Positions 14,601 through 26,900 of a DNA stretch of 64,000 bases are shown in pieces. Location: contig NC_079368.1 in the NCBI RefSeq assembly GCF_021018895.1, positions 9,236,001 through 9,300,000 on the forward strand, read 5' to 3'. A program made the position numbers and the translations under genes. This DNA is from Seriola aureovittata. Taxonomy: Eukaryota > Chordata > Actinopteri > Carangiformes > Carangidae. The notes under the pieces were generated by a model that did no database searches, had not been told where the DNA came from, and worked only from the letters and a program-made list of their open reading frames with translations. The number at the start of each line of letters is the position of its first letter. The stretch's first letter is position 1.

Positions 14601-17600
14601 ACTGGCTCTCTTCTCTTTCCCCCCTTTGAAACGGGTCTGACCAGTCCTGCATGCACAGATCTAGCTGAGCACCAGGGGTTAGCGGGGCGGCAGAGTTAAG
14701 GGGAGGCCCAAGCTCCATTGACTCTTCATCTGACAATATCACGATACACTCGACACTCCTGTCGTCCTCGTCGTCCTTCTCCATGTCTTCATCTTCGGGA
14801 CTGAGGTTAGAGGAGGACGAGTCCTCAAAGCTCTCTGAGGATAACGAGTCCGAAGAGTCAAAGTCTGACGAGTACTCGCTTTCCCCTGAGGAGCAGCTCT
14901 CTGAAAAACTATCTGTAGTTGAAAACAGAAACAAAAATATTCACTAATAGGTACGTGATTCTTCATTAACTTTCAGCGTTTCAACTAAATTACATCATGA
15001 CCTACCGCCATCTGAGCACTGCGCTCCATCACTAATGTGGGAGATGACGGCTACTTGATCCTCCAAGTGTTTTTGTGCCACTGTGTTTTCTTCCTCGGGA
15101 TGATTACTGTCATCATCATCATCATCATCATGATCTCTGTCACACTAAATAAAAAGTTTTCTTTTAAAAAACTGATAGCAAAGTAGAGGCACCACAATGC
15201 AATTCAGAGTTTAAAAAAATTCCTATTCACCAGGTTTTGAGGAGCATCGTCATCTGGCACAATATCCTCAGCTTTATCTGATGTCATTTCTTCATCTTGA
15301 ATTGGGTTAGCCGCTTCTTTCCCTTCAACATCATCATCATCATCATCATCACTGTCAAGCTCGTGTGGTCTTGCGTGTCTGCGTTTCTGTTTCACTGTGT
15401 CATCCCCCTGTTTCACATCTAAAGCTCCATGGAAGAGAGAAACATAGCTGATCAAGCTTTAGTTGAGAATAGACAGGTGAAGAAGTTAATATATAGTATA
15501 TGAGGGTCAGGAGCATTAAAAACACTGACCAGAATTTTCATGCGTAGAGGACGACACATTTTCTGTCTCTTTTATAGTAGCACTATCATCGGCTCTTTTC
15601 CTTTTTACCTGCATAACAATAAGTTATTTTACATTACATTAAATTATGTGTCTCTCAGAAGTTAAATGCTGGTGTGTTTCATAGTACACTGAGCAGAGTA
15701 GTTTACCTTGAAGGACGGTAGTGGAGGCTTTTGGCCCTGGCCACTGATGTGACTGAGGGGATTTGTTTGTTTCTTCGTCTCTTCCACACTTCCTGATCCA
15801 CTTTTCAAAGGAGAAACTTGTATCTTATGAATAGAACAACAAAAATAATAAAGTTACTGAGTCCAAAAGTGTACTGCCATTAAAATGTGGCAACGGACAC
15901 AGAAAATACATGTGGTTTCATTGACCAATGTGAAGAACTTACCTTTGTCTTCTTCTCCTGACAGTCCCACCAGTCCTCAAATGCCTTGAAAGCCACTCCT
16001 TCAATCATTCTACGTGTAATGTCCTTCTTAATGATTGACTTCAGCTCATCCATGAGGACTTCTAAAACTTTTTCTGCTGTGACCTTGTGAGGGTCTTCCC
16101 GCACAACCGTGTAGTCTGGTGGTGGCACAAAGGGGTTAAACCTGGGAAAAGGTGGAGCGGGCCAGGGTGGTCGAGGGAATGGTAAAGGTGCACTGCCATG
16201 CTTCGGAGGATTCCCCTTATCCAAACGGCCTTCGGGCTGCATGGGTAAAGGGTACGAGTGCATGGGAGGTGGAACAGAGGGCGGCACCATCAAAGGTGGA
16301 GGGGGTCCCAGAAAAAGGGGTGGGGGAGGAATAGAAGGAGGAGGTGGAATAGGAGGAGGAGGAATGGGTATGCGGATGTGATGGCCAGGAGGGGGGATCC
16401 AGCTTGGAGGTGGGATGGGGATGGTGCCATTTGGAAGGCGAGGGGGGACTGGTGGAATAGATGGAGGAAAGGGTGGGATGGGGAAAGGGAAAGGGGTGAC
16501 TGGTGGAATGGCAGGAGGAGCTTTGGGTCTAAGGTGTTGAGAAGAAAATGACAAGGAATGAGGAAGAGAGATGTCTGTTGTTGGTGTCAGAGCTCCAGAT
16601 TGTCTGTTGGTTGTTTGCTCCTCATCCTCATCTGCTGCATGATGCTCCTGAGTATGATGCAGAGAAATCTCAGTGGGTGAATTATAGCACAACAGAAACA
16701 CTTTTAAATAGACAATAACTACTACTTTTCTTATTGTGATGTATGTAGAGATCTAGAGGAATTACCTTTGGAACAGATAATGACTGGAACCTTTCTGCAT
16801 CTTTTTCGTTGCTTATGTGCGCCCTCCTTTCGAAATGCGTGGGATAAGATGGAGTGGGAGATAGGGAGTTTCTTTTAAGAAAAAAAACAGCTTGAGTAGT
16901 TTCATCATCTTCATTTTCGTTGAGAGATGTTAGACTGACATTCACCAGATCATTGTTGGATTGCTGGTTGCTGCCTGCAAGTGGTCCAGGAGAAATCAAA
17001 GTGCAAACAAGTGAGTCATCTGAGAGAGGGGAGTTATTAGCTGAGCAAGGTGAAGTTGGGCTGTCCTGAAAGTGCACATCAGCCTGCAAAGTCTGTCTAT
17101 CAAAGTATGAGGGGTCAGTGCTCTGGCTGTTTATCAGCAAATTTTCAATGCGGGAATCCAAACTTTCTACCTCTGCTTGGGGGCTGCTGGAGAAACAGTT
17201 TACAGCAGATGGAGATAAGTCTGTTATGCATGCGTGGTCGTCAGGGGGGAAGGACGCTGCTGTCTGCTGGTCAGATGTGAAATTAATGCTCAGGATGCTG
17301 ACAGAGTTACAGTTCAGAGGTAAAGTCTTAGAGGCATCAATGACGACGTCTCTGGACTCTTTACCGGGGGAAGCAAGGTTAAAGGAAGGTTCTGTATCAT
17401 TGTGAGTGGAGGATTGTGCACTGTGACCCCACAGTGCAAGCTGCTGGCTGCTAGTTTGTATTTGGGTAGAGAGGGTGTGCGGTGGCTGTGGTTGGCAATG
17501 CTTCAAAATTAAGCTGACATCTGAGACTTCACCAGATCTCCTATGATACCTCGCGGGTGTGCGATGGCAGAGCTCTCGTCTTAGAGGTTTGTGAACACTA

Positions 17601-18981
17601 TAGGTTGAAGGCTCCAACTGGAGCACCGGAGTCGCCTGAAGACTGGAGTAGCAAGAGTCCTGGGAGAGAGGAGTCGCAGACAAGCAGGGAGTGTGGGGGG
17701 TTCCCTGAGAATGTGGTGTAAGCCCAAAGCTGCAAGGCGTATCCTGCCAAATACTGGAGTAAGCTGTGTCCAGAGAGAGAGGTGTAGCAATGCTGGTGGG
17801 GCTGGAGACACTTCCCTGTCGCTGTGTGGCTGCACTGCCCTGTAGGACAAACATAATACAGAGAAAACATGAAAACAACTGGGAAATATTATCCTTAAAA
17901 AACCCATTCATTTCACAGCTGGTTTATAAATACTGAATAGACAACCACCTTGATGTTCAAACCACTACAAGCAGCTTTAAAATGTTTACCAGCAAACTGT
18001 TGATCAAGCTTTGAAGAGCTTGTTCACTGCTGCCCACTGGCAACGTCCAAGGAGTATAAAGGCCACATAAGAGGAGCTGGAGATATCGCGCCCTGTTTTC
18101 CCCTGAGGAAGGTTACATATTACAGTTAGTCAACACATTCAACTATTGCACTTTCACCATATATAAATGCAAGGTATTCCTTATATCAGCTTTACCTTTA
18201 GGATCAATTTCGACATGAATAACATTTCCCATCACTGACGTCTGATGGAGATGCTGGACAGCGCCTTTTGCAGCCCGCACTGTGTCGAAGATAACCTTTG
18301 CAATCCCTAAATGCTTCCTGTTTTTAGGATTGTAGAATATTTCCACTTCTTCAATATTCCCATATTTTTTGCACATATTAGTCAAGAAGGCCTCCCTGAC
18401 ATTGTCATTCAACCTGGAAAATGTCACTTCTTTGGGAGGAACAGGGCCGACATACCATTCATCAACCTGAAAAGACATAGGTGGACAACAAAAACAACTA
18501 TTACTATTTTTTTTTATTATTATTTATTTATATCATTATTAGTACTAGTAGTAGTAGTATTTTATTAATTATTCATTATTACCATTATGTTGAAAAATTA
18601 CCTTAAATTTAGGCACTGAAAGGTCACTCTTATGGCTTTTGCTCCACAGGCGGCAGATGCGAGGATCTCTGACAGTATCAACAGGAAACAGACCTAAGTC
18701 CTCAACCTGTTGAGGTAAACAACACCCATCCTTATAATGGGAAAGATATACGCCTGTTTGGCACAACGTTATAGCTGGAAAATATACTTAAACGCTATTA
18801 TTTATAAGAGACAGACAATAAAGAGATATTTAAAAATGCTCACGGGTATGTTAAAGTATTGTCCATCATAACGGTACACTTTGTACAGTCCTTTTGTCAA
18901 TGCAGGGTCAATAATCAACTTGCAACTTCTCCAGGGCTGAGGCGGCGTCTCTCTCTCAGTAGTTTGTTTTTCGCTTTCCAT
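10538..18981 (-). CDS. setd1b: Histone H3K4 methyltransferase SETD1B (COMPASS)
   Basis: Catalytic subunit of a COMPASS complex that methylates H3 lysine 4. Seventeen phase-consistent coding exons, 5' to 3': 18981-18844, 18706-18602, 18466-18196, 18102-17990, 17839-16766, 16647-15943, 15823-15707, 15608-15530, 15418-15231, 15144-15006, 14912-14499, 14163-13141, 12300-12152, 12070-11942, 11355-11236, 10988-10851, 10711-10538; about 1691 residues, shorter than the human protein (about 1966 from memory). Order: N-terminal [11 protein letters not shown] block; RRM (residues about 82-171, [15 protein letters not shown]); proline-rich region (about 600-760); acidic and Ser-rich stretches; n-SET with WDR5-binding WIN motif GSARSE (about 1477-1482); SET with FINHSCNPNC and YDYKF; post-[11 protein letters not shown], ending RGSLN. 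The intron 12301-13140 is AT-AC. The acceptor at 14160/14163 is NAGNAG, so one Ala may be optional. Confidence 0.95.
11588..11632. repeat. Poly(A)/(TA)n microsatellite in a setd1b intron
   Basis: A run of A followed by about eleven TA units. Confidence 0.9.
12301..13140 (-). other. U12-type AT-AC intron of setd1b
   Basis: On the minus strand the exon ends in a C (13141) and the intron begins ATATCCTTTT (13140 downward), the canonical minor-spliceosome AT-AC donor. Near its 3' end is TCCTTAAC, the U12 branch-point consensus, about ten bases before the terminal AC (12302-12301). No GT-AG pair keeps the reading frame here. This pair joins ...[11 protein letters not shown] to [12 protein letters not shown]..., matching the known layout of SETD1 just before the WIN motif. 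Length 840 bases. Confidence 0.88.
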
Positions 18982-19330
18982 TACATTCGTCAAAACCTGT
19001 AAATAAAACAGATAAACACCCCTACGCTGTCATTTAGTAGCAAGGTGAAGCTGTTAGCTAGCTTACATTAGTCCTCCACCGCAGGTTAACACGCCCCGAC
19101 AGGTGATGGAGAGGATCACCTGTAACGTTATCCCTCTCTAAAATATAATAGGTTGTAAAATGAAACATTATCCAATTAATCCAAGTTAAGTCTATAAAAA
19201 TATTCTGTATTTCGCTCACCTGTACCAAAGTTTTATCCTTTGATGGAGCAACATTGTGGAAAAGCTGTTATGATTTTCGTTGACGTCGCCCAGGTTGGAT
19301 GACAGATCCATCCGCCAGCAGACAGGGATG
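18982..19330 (-). promoter_or_regulatory. setd1b 5' UTR exons and probable promoter
   Basis: An acceptor (ATTTACAG) lies at 18997 just before the coding exon, and a donor-like CAGGTGAG near 19216 marks a probable non-coding first exon on the minus strand. A CRE-like TTGACGTCGCC sits near 19278. Start site and promoter extent are inferred. Confidence 0.4.
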
Positions 19331-20628
19331 AAATATAGATCCTTTGGCGAGGCGGAAGAGCACACAAATTGTAAAGTTTGTACTGAAAAGAGGCGGCGTT
19401 GTAACCTAAAACAAAAGAGTTTTTCCTATGTCTGATGAGAATAACAGTGTTCAGAGATTTAAAGATTAGACAAGATAGATTTAAAATCGGAAAAAAAAAC
19501 ATTTATCATTAAATTAATTGTTTCTCTCCCCCTTTGAAGAGGGTTGTAAAAACTGGCCAATAGTTGACCCTAGTTACTGACCCATGGGATGAGAAGTAAG
19601 AAGCAAGAATTGTCAAAAATAAGTCTACGATCATTTGGAATGAATGTTTCAATTCGTTCATGAAAATGCACTGAAATGTAAAATGGCCCACACAGTACAT
19701 ATCTTGGTCACTATTCTTTGACAAAAACAAGCTTTACAGACAGTGTTATAAAGTGCAACAAAGCTCAACTACATTTAATTTAAGCTGAACTTGTCTACAA
19801 GGAGTAAGTTCATTTTCAGAGACAATATTTCTCCATTGAATTGATGCATTTCTGCAAATGCAGTTATGCAATGATCACAGCTTCAAATACACTCATATTC
19901 TCTTTGCACAGTTCCCTTTACTTTTCCTACAAGTATCACGTAGGAAACACAGTTTGTAAAACATCTAACAAAGTACAGACTTCACAGAGGTTTGATAACT
20001 GCTGACTCCATACTCAGTATAGTCACATATGAAGGACCACACCAGGTTGTTTACCTGGCATTTGCCAAAAGACAGGGGTAAAGAGAGTATATATGAAATG
20101 CAGATATGCTGTAGGTAATGTAAAGGTAAAAGTATTCACATAAGGCTGTGCATAATGTGAGTTGGGAAAATCTGCAGAGAGATTATAGTTGTCCATCTAT
20201 GATGTGCTCATATGGAGAAAACAAACTGCAGAAAATATTTCATTTTCAGTGGTGTTTTTCCCTCAAATTTGGGCCTGTTGTTCATAAAAACGCATCAAAA
20301 CAAGAGAAGAACTGTAAAACAGCTGGCCCAGATGTCATACAGCTGTATAGGACCAGGTCAGTGCCCACATCCTGACACCAATTAACATAACTCAATTCAT
20401 ACATTATTTTCATATTGTTTATATTATCTAACATATTATTTGCAATTATCTTTCCAACAAATGATCCGCAATGAGCGGATCATTTGTTTGTTGTTGATCC
20501 CTATGCAAGGTCATGTGTCTCAAATAAATTCAGTATATGGGACTTTGCACATATGTACATAATTTTTAGGCCTAATTTTGTGCACATGCTAGACCAGGTT
20601 TCTACATTAAATGCTTTATGATGTTTCT
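19331..20628. other. Intergenic, no gene seen
   Basis: AT-rich sequence without a supported gene. The only structured element noticed is a hairpin at 20455-20493. Confidence 0.5.
20455..20493. repeat. Short perfect hairpin
   Basis: An inverted repeat with arms CAAATGATCCGC and GCGGATCATTTG and a five-base loop. It is extended by CAA/TTG with a small bulge. Confidence 0.8.
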
Positions 20629-20741
20629 AATAAAGATGTGTTTAATCAAATTATCACACACTAACATAAATGGTGTTAGCCTATTTCAGTTTAGAAGGAC
20701 TGGATGGGCTAATGGGAAACTGGCAAGAGAACATACAAGAT
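20629..20741. repeat. Upstream copy of a diverged direct repeat
   Basis: Matches 23835-23957 in the same orientation: AATAAA, then TCAAATT, CACTAACA/CACAAACTAACA, ATGGT, GGACTGGAT, GCTAATGGGA and ACATACAAGAT in the same order and spacing, with many substitutions. The pair brackets the unrecognised spliced locus. Confidence 0.75.
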
Positions 20742-20949
20742 CATCTTTTCTACTGGTGGGAGGAGTGGTCAACGTTGTAAACTTAAATATGGGTTTGAAC
20801 TCTGTTCCTTTTTGTCCGGACGTCGCCATGTTGATGGAGGAAACCTGTCCAGGTAACATGAACGTGAACGTTCCATGGTCGCCCTGTTTGGTTTCCAGGT
20901 GCATCATTTGGACCACATCATCAATTTGAAAGTAAACAACCGTCCAACA

Positions 20950-23857
20950 ATCAGAAAAAACAGGCATTTCGACTTTCACTCGAAAGTTTCGTTGAAAAGG
21001 AGAAATCCACCTGCGACTTTTTGCACCTAACGACCTACTGTCACTGACAAGAGGACTTTTTTCAAGAAAGACGTGAGATAACGTTATGTATAGTTGTTTA
21101 CGGCTAACTTATGCCGTATTTATGTGTTTAGTTACAAATGAGGCGCAAATATGAACTAAAACATTCGTTATTATTATTAATTATTATTAATGATAAATAA
21201 TTAATCTGTTTAATCAGTTTTCACAAGTAGATCCTGATTGAATTTTGCCATTAACATGTATTCAGTCATGTTACAATAAACTGTGTTGTGTACACTTTAT
21301 TGGTGCTCCTACTTTAAGGCCTCTTTCACTAGTAACACTCACCTATTTGTGTTTACTTTAAGTACTCATGCACTTTGTCCTGGGTATAATTTGATGCATA
21401 AGTTATTTTTAGAGTTTTATTGTGAGTGTTAATGCATTGTGCTACTTCAATGATGTGATGACATTTCCATTAAGTAATTATGGTTAAACAGTTCATGGTT
21501 TGTTTATGTGATATGGAGCGTCTGAAGGTTGTATTTGTTTCCACCTTCAGATGGAGCACCGATACACCTCGACAACGGACCTCGTTCAAAGCCCCACCCA
21601 GCCAAACATCCCACGGATCATCCGCCGTAGGGTCCCAGCACCAGCCTCCAACAGTGGATCCCCACATGGCTCCCCATCTGGTTCCTCCCCTGGATCCCCA
21701 CTTGGCCCCGCACCCTCACACTCTGGCTCATCCTCCCAGGCTGCTGTGACACCCACTGAGCCTCTGGCGGCGTGCCCTCCTGCAGGACCTCAGTCACCCC
21801 AGTCATCCAGTGAGCCTGGGCTGTTTGGGAGCCACCCTGAGCCGGACTGGGCGAGGAACGTCAGGCTTCTTATGGAAAGGAGGGAGCCTTATGACAGCAT
21901 GGGGCGCAAGAGACCTTTTAAAAAGTTTTATTTACAGTCTGAGGCTAATCCTCAAGGTAAGTCTCAAGGTAAGCGCCATAGTTATTTCATTTGAACTGAA
22001 TTTCTTTGAATAGAATGCATTTGAATCAAATGTGTCATAATTTCTTTGAATTTCTTTGAATCAATTTGATTTTAATTACTTTGAATGCATCTGAATTGAA
22101 TGCATTTGAATCAGTTATCAATTTGAATTGAATTGCTTTGAATTTCTTTGAATTGAATGTCTTTGAATTAATTTGAATTTCATTGACTTCAATTGCTTTA
22201 AATTTAATTACTTTGTATCAGTTTAATCTGAATTTAATTGAGTTGCTTTGAATCTATTTCATTGATTTAATTGATTTGAATGAAATTGAATGATATTATA
22301 TTGCTTTAGATTAAGGGTCAGTGCTCTGGTAAGTATGATGTTCTTGTTGCTGCACCATGACTCAGGCAGGGAATCTGCATGGAGCGAGTGTTTTCTGGGA
22401 GGGATAGCGTGAAGCTCCTCTGTGTCGGAAAAAGAAAAGGATGGCGACACCATGTCAAGGGGGTTCATATGTCTGTCGACGCCCACCCTCGACCAACAGG
22501 AGTCTCCAGTGACAGGGACTTCAGAGCAGGGGTGCTCAATAACAGTTAGGAGAGGAGAGGAGAAGAGCAGAGGATAAGAGAGGAGAGGAGCGGAGGAGTG
22601 GAGGAAGAGAGGAGAACAGAGGAGGAGAGGAGGAGAGAAGAGGAGTGAAGGAGAGGAGTGGAGGAGAGGAGAGAAGGAGGGAGGGCAACATGATGTGTTA
22701 ACCCTCTCATGTAAAGGTAAATATTTCATGTTATTATCAGATTTTATGCAGTGATGAATTAAACATCTTTTGACCTGATTTCTAAAGTTTTTAACTACAA
22801 TCTGCTTGTGTTTAATTTTCCTTTTAGAGGGATGATGGGAGAGGAGAGGAGGAGAGGAGAGGAGGTGGGAGGGAATATGACATGTGAACCCTCTTTCAGT
22901 TTATCTGATGTTTTTACCAGGTTTTATGAAGTTTAGTTTTCTGTTGTTCTGTTCTTAAGATATTTGAAGTTTTTAACTATTACTCCCTTTTATCTGCCTT
23001 TTATTTTTATAGAGACAAGAAACAACTAAAGAACTGAGGAAAAAAGACATTATAATGAGATGAGAAAAAGCGAGAGGAGAAGAGAGGAGAGGAGGAGGGA
23101 GGGCAACATGAAGAGTGAACCTTCTCATGTAAAGGTAAATATTTCATGTTATTATCAGATTTTATGCAGTGATCAATTAAACCCCCTTTTACCTGATCTC
23201 TACAGTTTTTAACTACAATCTGCTTGTGTTTAATTTTCCTTTTAGAGGGATGATGGGAGAGGAGAGGAGAGGAGGGGAGGAGAGGAGGAGAGGAGAGGAG
23301 AGGAGGTGGGAGGGAATATGACGTGTGAACCCTCTCAGTCAAAAAGGTAAATATCAGTTTATCTGATGTTTTTACCAGATTTTATAAAGTTCAGATTTCT
23401 CTTGATCTGTTCATAAGTTATTTGACGTTTTTAACTATTACTCCCTTTTATCTGCCTTTTATTTTTACAGAGGAGAAACAACTAAAGAAGAAAAGACGTG
23501 AAGAGAAGAAGAAAAAATACATTTTAATGAGATGAGAAAAAAAGGAGAGGAGAGGAGAGGAGGTAGGAGGGCAACATGACGTGAATTCTCTCAGTCAACG
23601 CGGTAAATATCAGTTGATTTCATATATACATTAAATGATACTTGTGAATAATCAATTTGATCACTGTTATTCTCTGAGGATTTAACTATTATTCTCCCTT
23701 GTCTGTATTTGTTTTTTTCAGTAAGAGGAGAGAAGAAGACACAATTAAAGAAGAAAGAGAGACTGAAGAGATGAGAAAAGAAAAGGACAAAAAGGAGAGC
23801 GGATGAATGAAATGAAATATCAAATATGACTGTCAATAAAAATGAATGAAAAGTTGC
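20950..23857 (+). CDS. Unrecognised spliced gene with one Ser/Pro-rich coding exon
   Basis: Family not recognised. A probable first exon ends at a GTGAGA donor at 21073. The main coding exon starts directly with ATG at 21551 after a strong acceptor (TTTCCACCTTCAG). It codes MEHRYTSTTDLVQS, a low-complexity Gly/Ser/Pro segment (about residues 27-70), then a denser basic-aromatic block (DWARNVRLLMERREPYDSMG, RKRPFKKFYLQSEA) that looks like the conserved part. Two donors occur 12 bases apart, at 21957 and 21969, each preceded by CTCAAG; reading through stops at 21994 (147 residues). Downstream there is a series of purine-rich exons and short introns and a poly(A) signal at 23835-23840. Joining the first donor to the acceptor at 23470 would add a Lys/Arg-rich tail (EEKQLKKKRREEKKK) before a stop. 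The true exon chain needs transcript data. Confidence 0.5.
21989..22310. repeat. TTTGAAT-type minisatellite
   Basis: Degenerate tandem copies of 10-12 bases around TTTGAATT and TTGAATGCA across about 320 bases, in an intron of the unrecognised locus. Confidence 0.85.
22540..23835 (+). repeat. Tandem exon/intron cassette array (GAGGA-rich exons)
   Basis: A purine-rich block (AGGAG/GAGGA units) followed by a short AT-rich intron-like segment is repeated about five times. Intact intron-like segments with conserved ends lie at 22717-22827 and 23135-23245 (type A, 111 bases each, opening GTAAATATTTCATG and closing CCTTTTAG) and at 23347-23470 and 23603-23721 (type B, 124 and 119 bases, opening GTAAATATCAGTT). 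A further type B copy ending at 23012 has lost its donor. The double unit recurs at offsets of 418 and 468 bases, measured on the GCAACATG landmark at 22686, 23104 and 23572. A and B types are themselves related (CAGATTTTAT, TTTTTAACTA). Confidence 0.85.
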
Positions 23858-23957
23858 ATTTCATCAAATTGCCACAAACTAACACGAATGGTATTATTCC
23901 ATCTCAGCAGGACTGGATATGCTAATGGGACCTTGGAGGCAAAACAACATACAAGAT
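23835..23957. repeat. Downstream copy of the direct repeat
   Basis: Partner of 20629-20741. It begins at the AATAAA that appears to end the unrecognised locus. Confidence 0.75.
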
Positions 23958-26900
23958 AAGTTTTTGAATTTTTTTACCAGATTTGACCAGTTTATATATC
24001 GTGGTTTTTGACCCCGGACCTGGTCCAACGTGGTCGTGACATGAAAAAAGCTGTGAAATCTAAATTTTTTGCATTTTCACAAATAAAATGTCTACCTAAA
24101 ATGTCTTGATTTCACAACATTAAGAGGCGCAAACAGCACCATAATGTGGTGACTGTGTGCATCTTAAGTCATTAGAGCTTCATACGAATTTATCATGAAT
24201 TATTTTGTGTGCACAAGATAAAAAATGTCACCTTACTGGAATTTAGCGTCTCCATAGGAAAGGGTTGCAGATGAGTTGCATAGTGTAGTGTCTGGTAATC
24301 CAGTTCAAAGAGTCACAGTAGATACAATACATTTGGAATATCTATTTACATATCAATTAGTATGTGTATATCTATATAATAATACAATGTATTTAAAACA
24401 ATATAATTCACAATATATATAGTAAATTATATGATATGATAGTGTTGTTAAATATAATAATAATAATCAGCTTTAGATAGCTATAGATAGCTAAGAGCTA
24501 TAGATGTAATGATTAGACATTCAGTGCAGTGTTGTAGCTAACACAAGTTCATATGACGCTGTTCAAACACTTGAGATATTCAGACAGGAGTTGGAGCAGT
24601 CCATTAGGAGAAGGTGGGACTATTTGTTTGTGTGTGTTTCAAAGTGTGATGTCCCAGAAAGCATTTCCAAAACTTTTCATCTGTTGATAACCCTAACCCT
24701 CCCCCATGGTGGTGTTAAACTGACTTGTAAGTAATGCAGCCTTTCTTCGGGGCTTCTACAGCAGTTTATTGCTGGGTTATCTCTACAGCACACAATATAC
24801 ACTGCCAGGACCAAAAGTTCCCTGGAAGCATCCATCACCATCTGTCTCTCCAAAAAACATGACCAGGAAAGGATAAGGAGCAAGCAGAGGAAACACCAGC
24901 CAGCAAGAAGAATTCAAGGTTGTTATTGTTGGAGAAAGGAAAACCTTGCTACTCACAGTTTACACTAAAGGAGTCTTTCCAGAGGTGAGAGACTCACAGT
25001 GGAGTGCAACTGTACAGTTGTCACTGACCATTTGCTGTTACCTATGTGTAGTTAGGATTACTTTTGTGAAGCAATATTAGTGTGTAATCACAGGATGAAA
25101 TCATTGGAAAGTAACATATCTGTGGGAATAAAACTCTGTTCTGACAGGGTGAAGAAGCGAGAAGGAAAATCTGTGCTGTGCTGAACCTGGAGGCTCTGCC
25201 AAATACCGGGGAAATGTGGACGACTGATTTAGAGAAGGAACAAAACAAGCACTAATGGCCACAAGAGCACAGGAAAAAGTCAGACAGCGGGGAGTTTGTG
25301 TCCCTTGTCCCTTGTGATGCACACTCATGGCTCTGACTGGCTGACAAGCGTAGGCTACACTGAAAGTGCATGATCGGACACTTTTCCTGTGTGGGTTCAC
25401 TCTTGACTTCCTGGTTTAAAATACATTTGTCTGCGAAAATACAGTAGGTTTGTTTATTTTTACTTTTTTTGTTTTCTATTAATGCAAATATACAAATAAA
25501 AATGAAACACTGACATATCATCTTAAATGTGTTTTATTCAAACTGGCAACAAATTTCCTGGAGAGACTTACCAGGTGAAAAAAGCTGCAGCTTCTTGAGC
25601 TGCTAACACCACACATAAGTAAAACTTCAAAATACAGTATTTGCTGATAATTCACTTTGAAGCTGTGTATTCACACAAGCAGTGGAACCTGTCTATATAC
25701 AATTCCACACACTGGGTTAAATAAATAAACCACAATAATGAACCAAAGAAACTTGCCTTTGCTTGCATTGATCTGTGTTTAAAGAAGGCACATAGAGAAT
25801 ATTCCTATCACAAGTGTACCAGAGTGTGTGCAGTCGATCTGCATTAACCTGTCTATTTAGTTCCTGTAACAAAGTCATAAAGACAAACAACAGTGTGGAG
25901 AAGGGTAATGATCATTTTACTAAACAGTCTGAGAGTTACCAACCCCTCGTGGCTCCTTGTTCTCTGCTACGTGTCCCAGAGATGTTACTATCTGCACAGG
26001 AGAATTTGAATCCAAATTTAGGGAGCTTGTGGTCTACAGATGGTATTACATTACCATGACTCATCATGAAACACGTATAGGGGGTGGCTAATACAGACAA
26101 AACTGACATGGCACTAATGACTGCTGCATTACCTTGGTATTATGTTACAATATAAATCACATGAGACATATTCAAACTCATGTTCATGGCATAGATTAGA
26201 AATGGTTGTACTGTGTTTGCTGACCAAAAGACAAAACATATTCTCATGTTGTGTTTTGCTAATTCAACATATTTAGGGATTCATATTTTGGGATATGAAA
26301 ATGTTCATATATCATGGCAGTATCACACATGCCGTGTGCACACATTTCTTCTTTTGAGTTTATGTACTAATTTTAAACTAACTACAAGAGAAAAGTTAAG
26401 AAAACTGTCAAACACGTGTAGAACAATTCAACAATGTGCCACAGGACAAAAACAACACACTCTATGTTCCGCACCTTAAAAAATCCACAACCTAAAAGTG
26501 ATCATGCTCAAACTTGTAAACTATGAAAGGTACAAAACATACAAATTTAGACACAGTTCCAATACACACATGCTTTGTAATAACACATTTAAAAATACTT
26601 CTTCAAAACCAGTAACTATTCTTTGGATTACAATATGTTATAATTGCAAAAGCAACATGAGATCGAGCAAATTTCTCAATTTTTTTATCCGAGATTGTGT
26701 TTCCTAGAGAATGACTCCTCTGAAAAAAGAACAATGAGTCTTAAACACAGACGTAACCATCTGGCTCAAAATGCTGCCCTTAAATATTCACTTTGATTCC
26801 CATCAAAACCTTGCTATAAAAATATGTGCACTGTAATACCACAATTTGGTTAAAAGCATTCCCTGACCAGTATTTATTTTTAAGAGAAGTTCCTTTTGCC

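Noticed and set aside
16152..16551. Plus-strand open frames opposite setd1b exon 6
   Set aside because: Antisense shadows of the proline-rich coding region; no homology or splice context.
20686..20979. Minus-strand open frame with MATSGQKGTEFKP start
   Set aside because: It overlaps the direct repeat and the probable first exon of the plus-strand locus; no homology or downstream exon was found. It could mark a bidirectional promoter, but this is not supported.
22259..23836. Minus-strand Ser/Pro/Leu-rich open frames (SSPLLSSPLL type)
   Set aside because: Reverse translation of the GAGGA-rich repeat blocks.
24677..25521. Several overlapping 68-99 codon minus-strand frames
   Set aside because: No domain, no phase-consistent splice partners, and ordinary AT-rich base composition.
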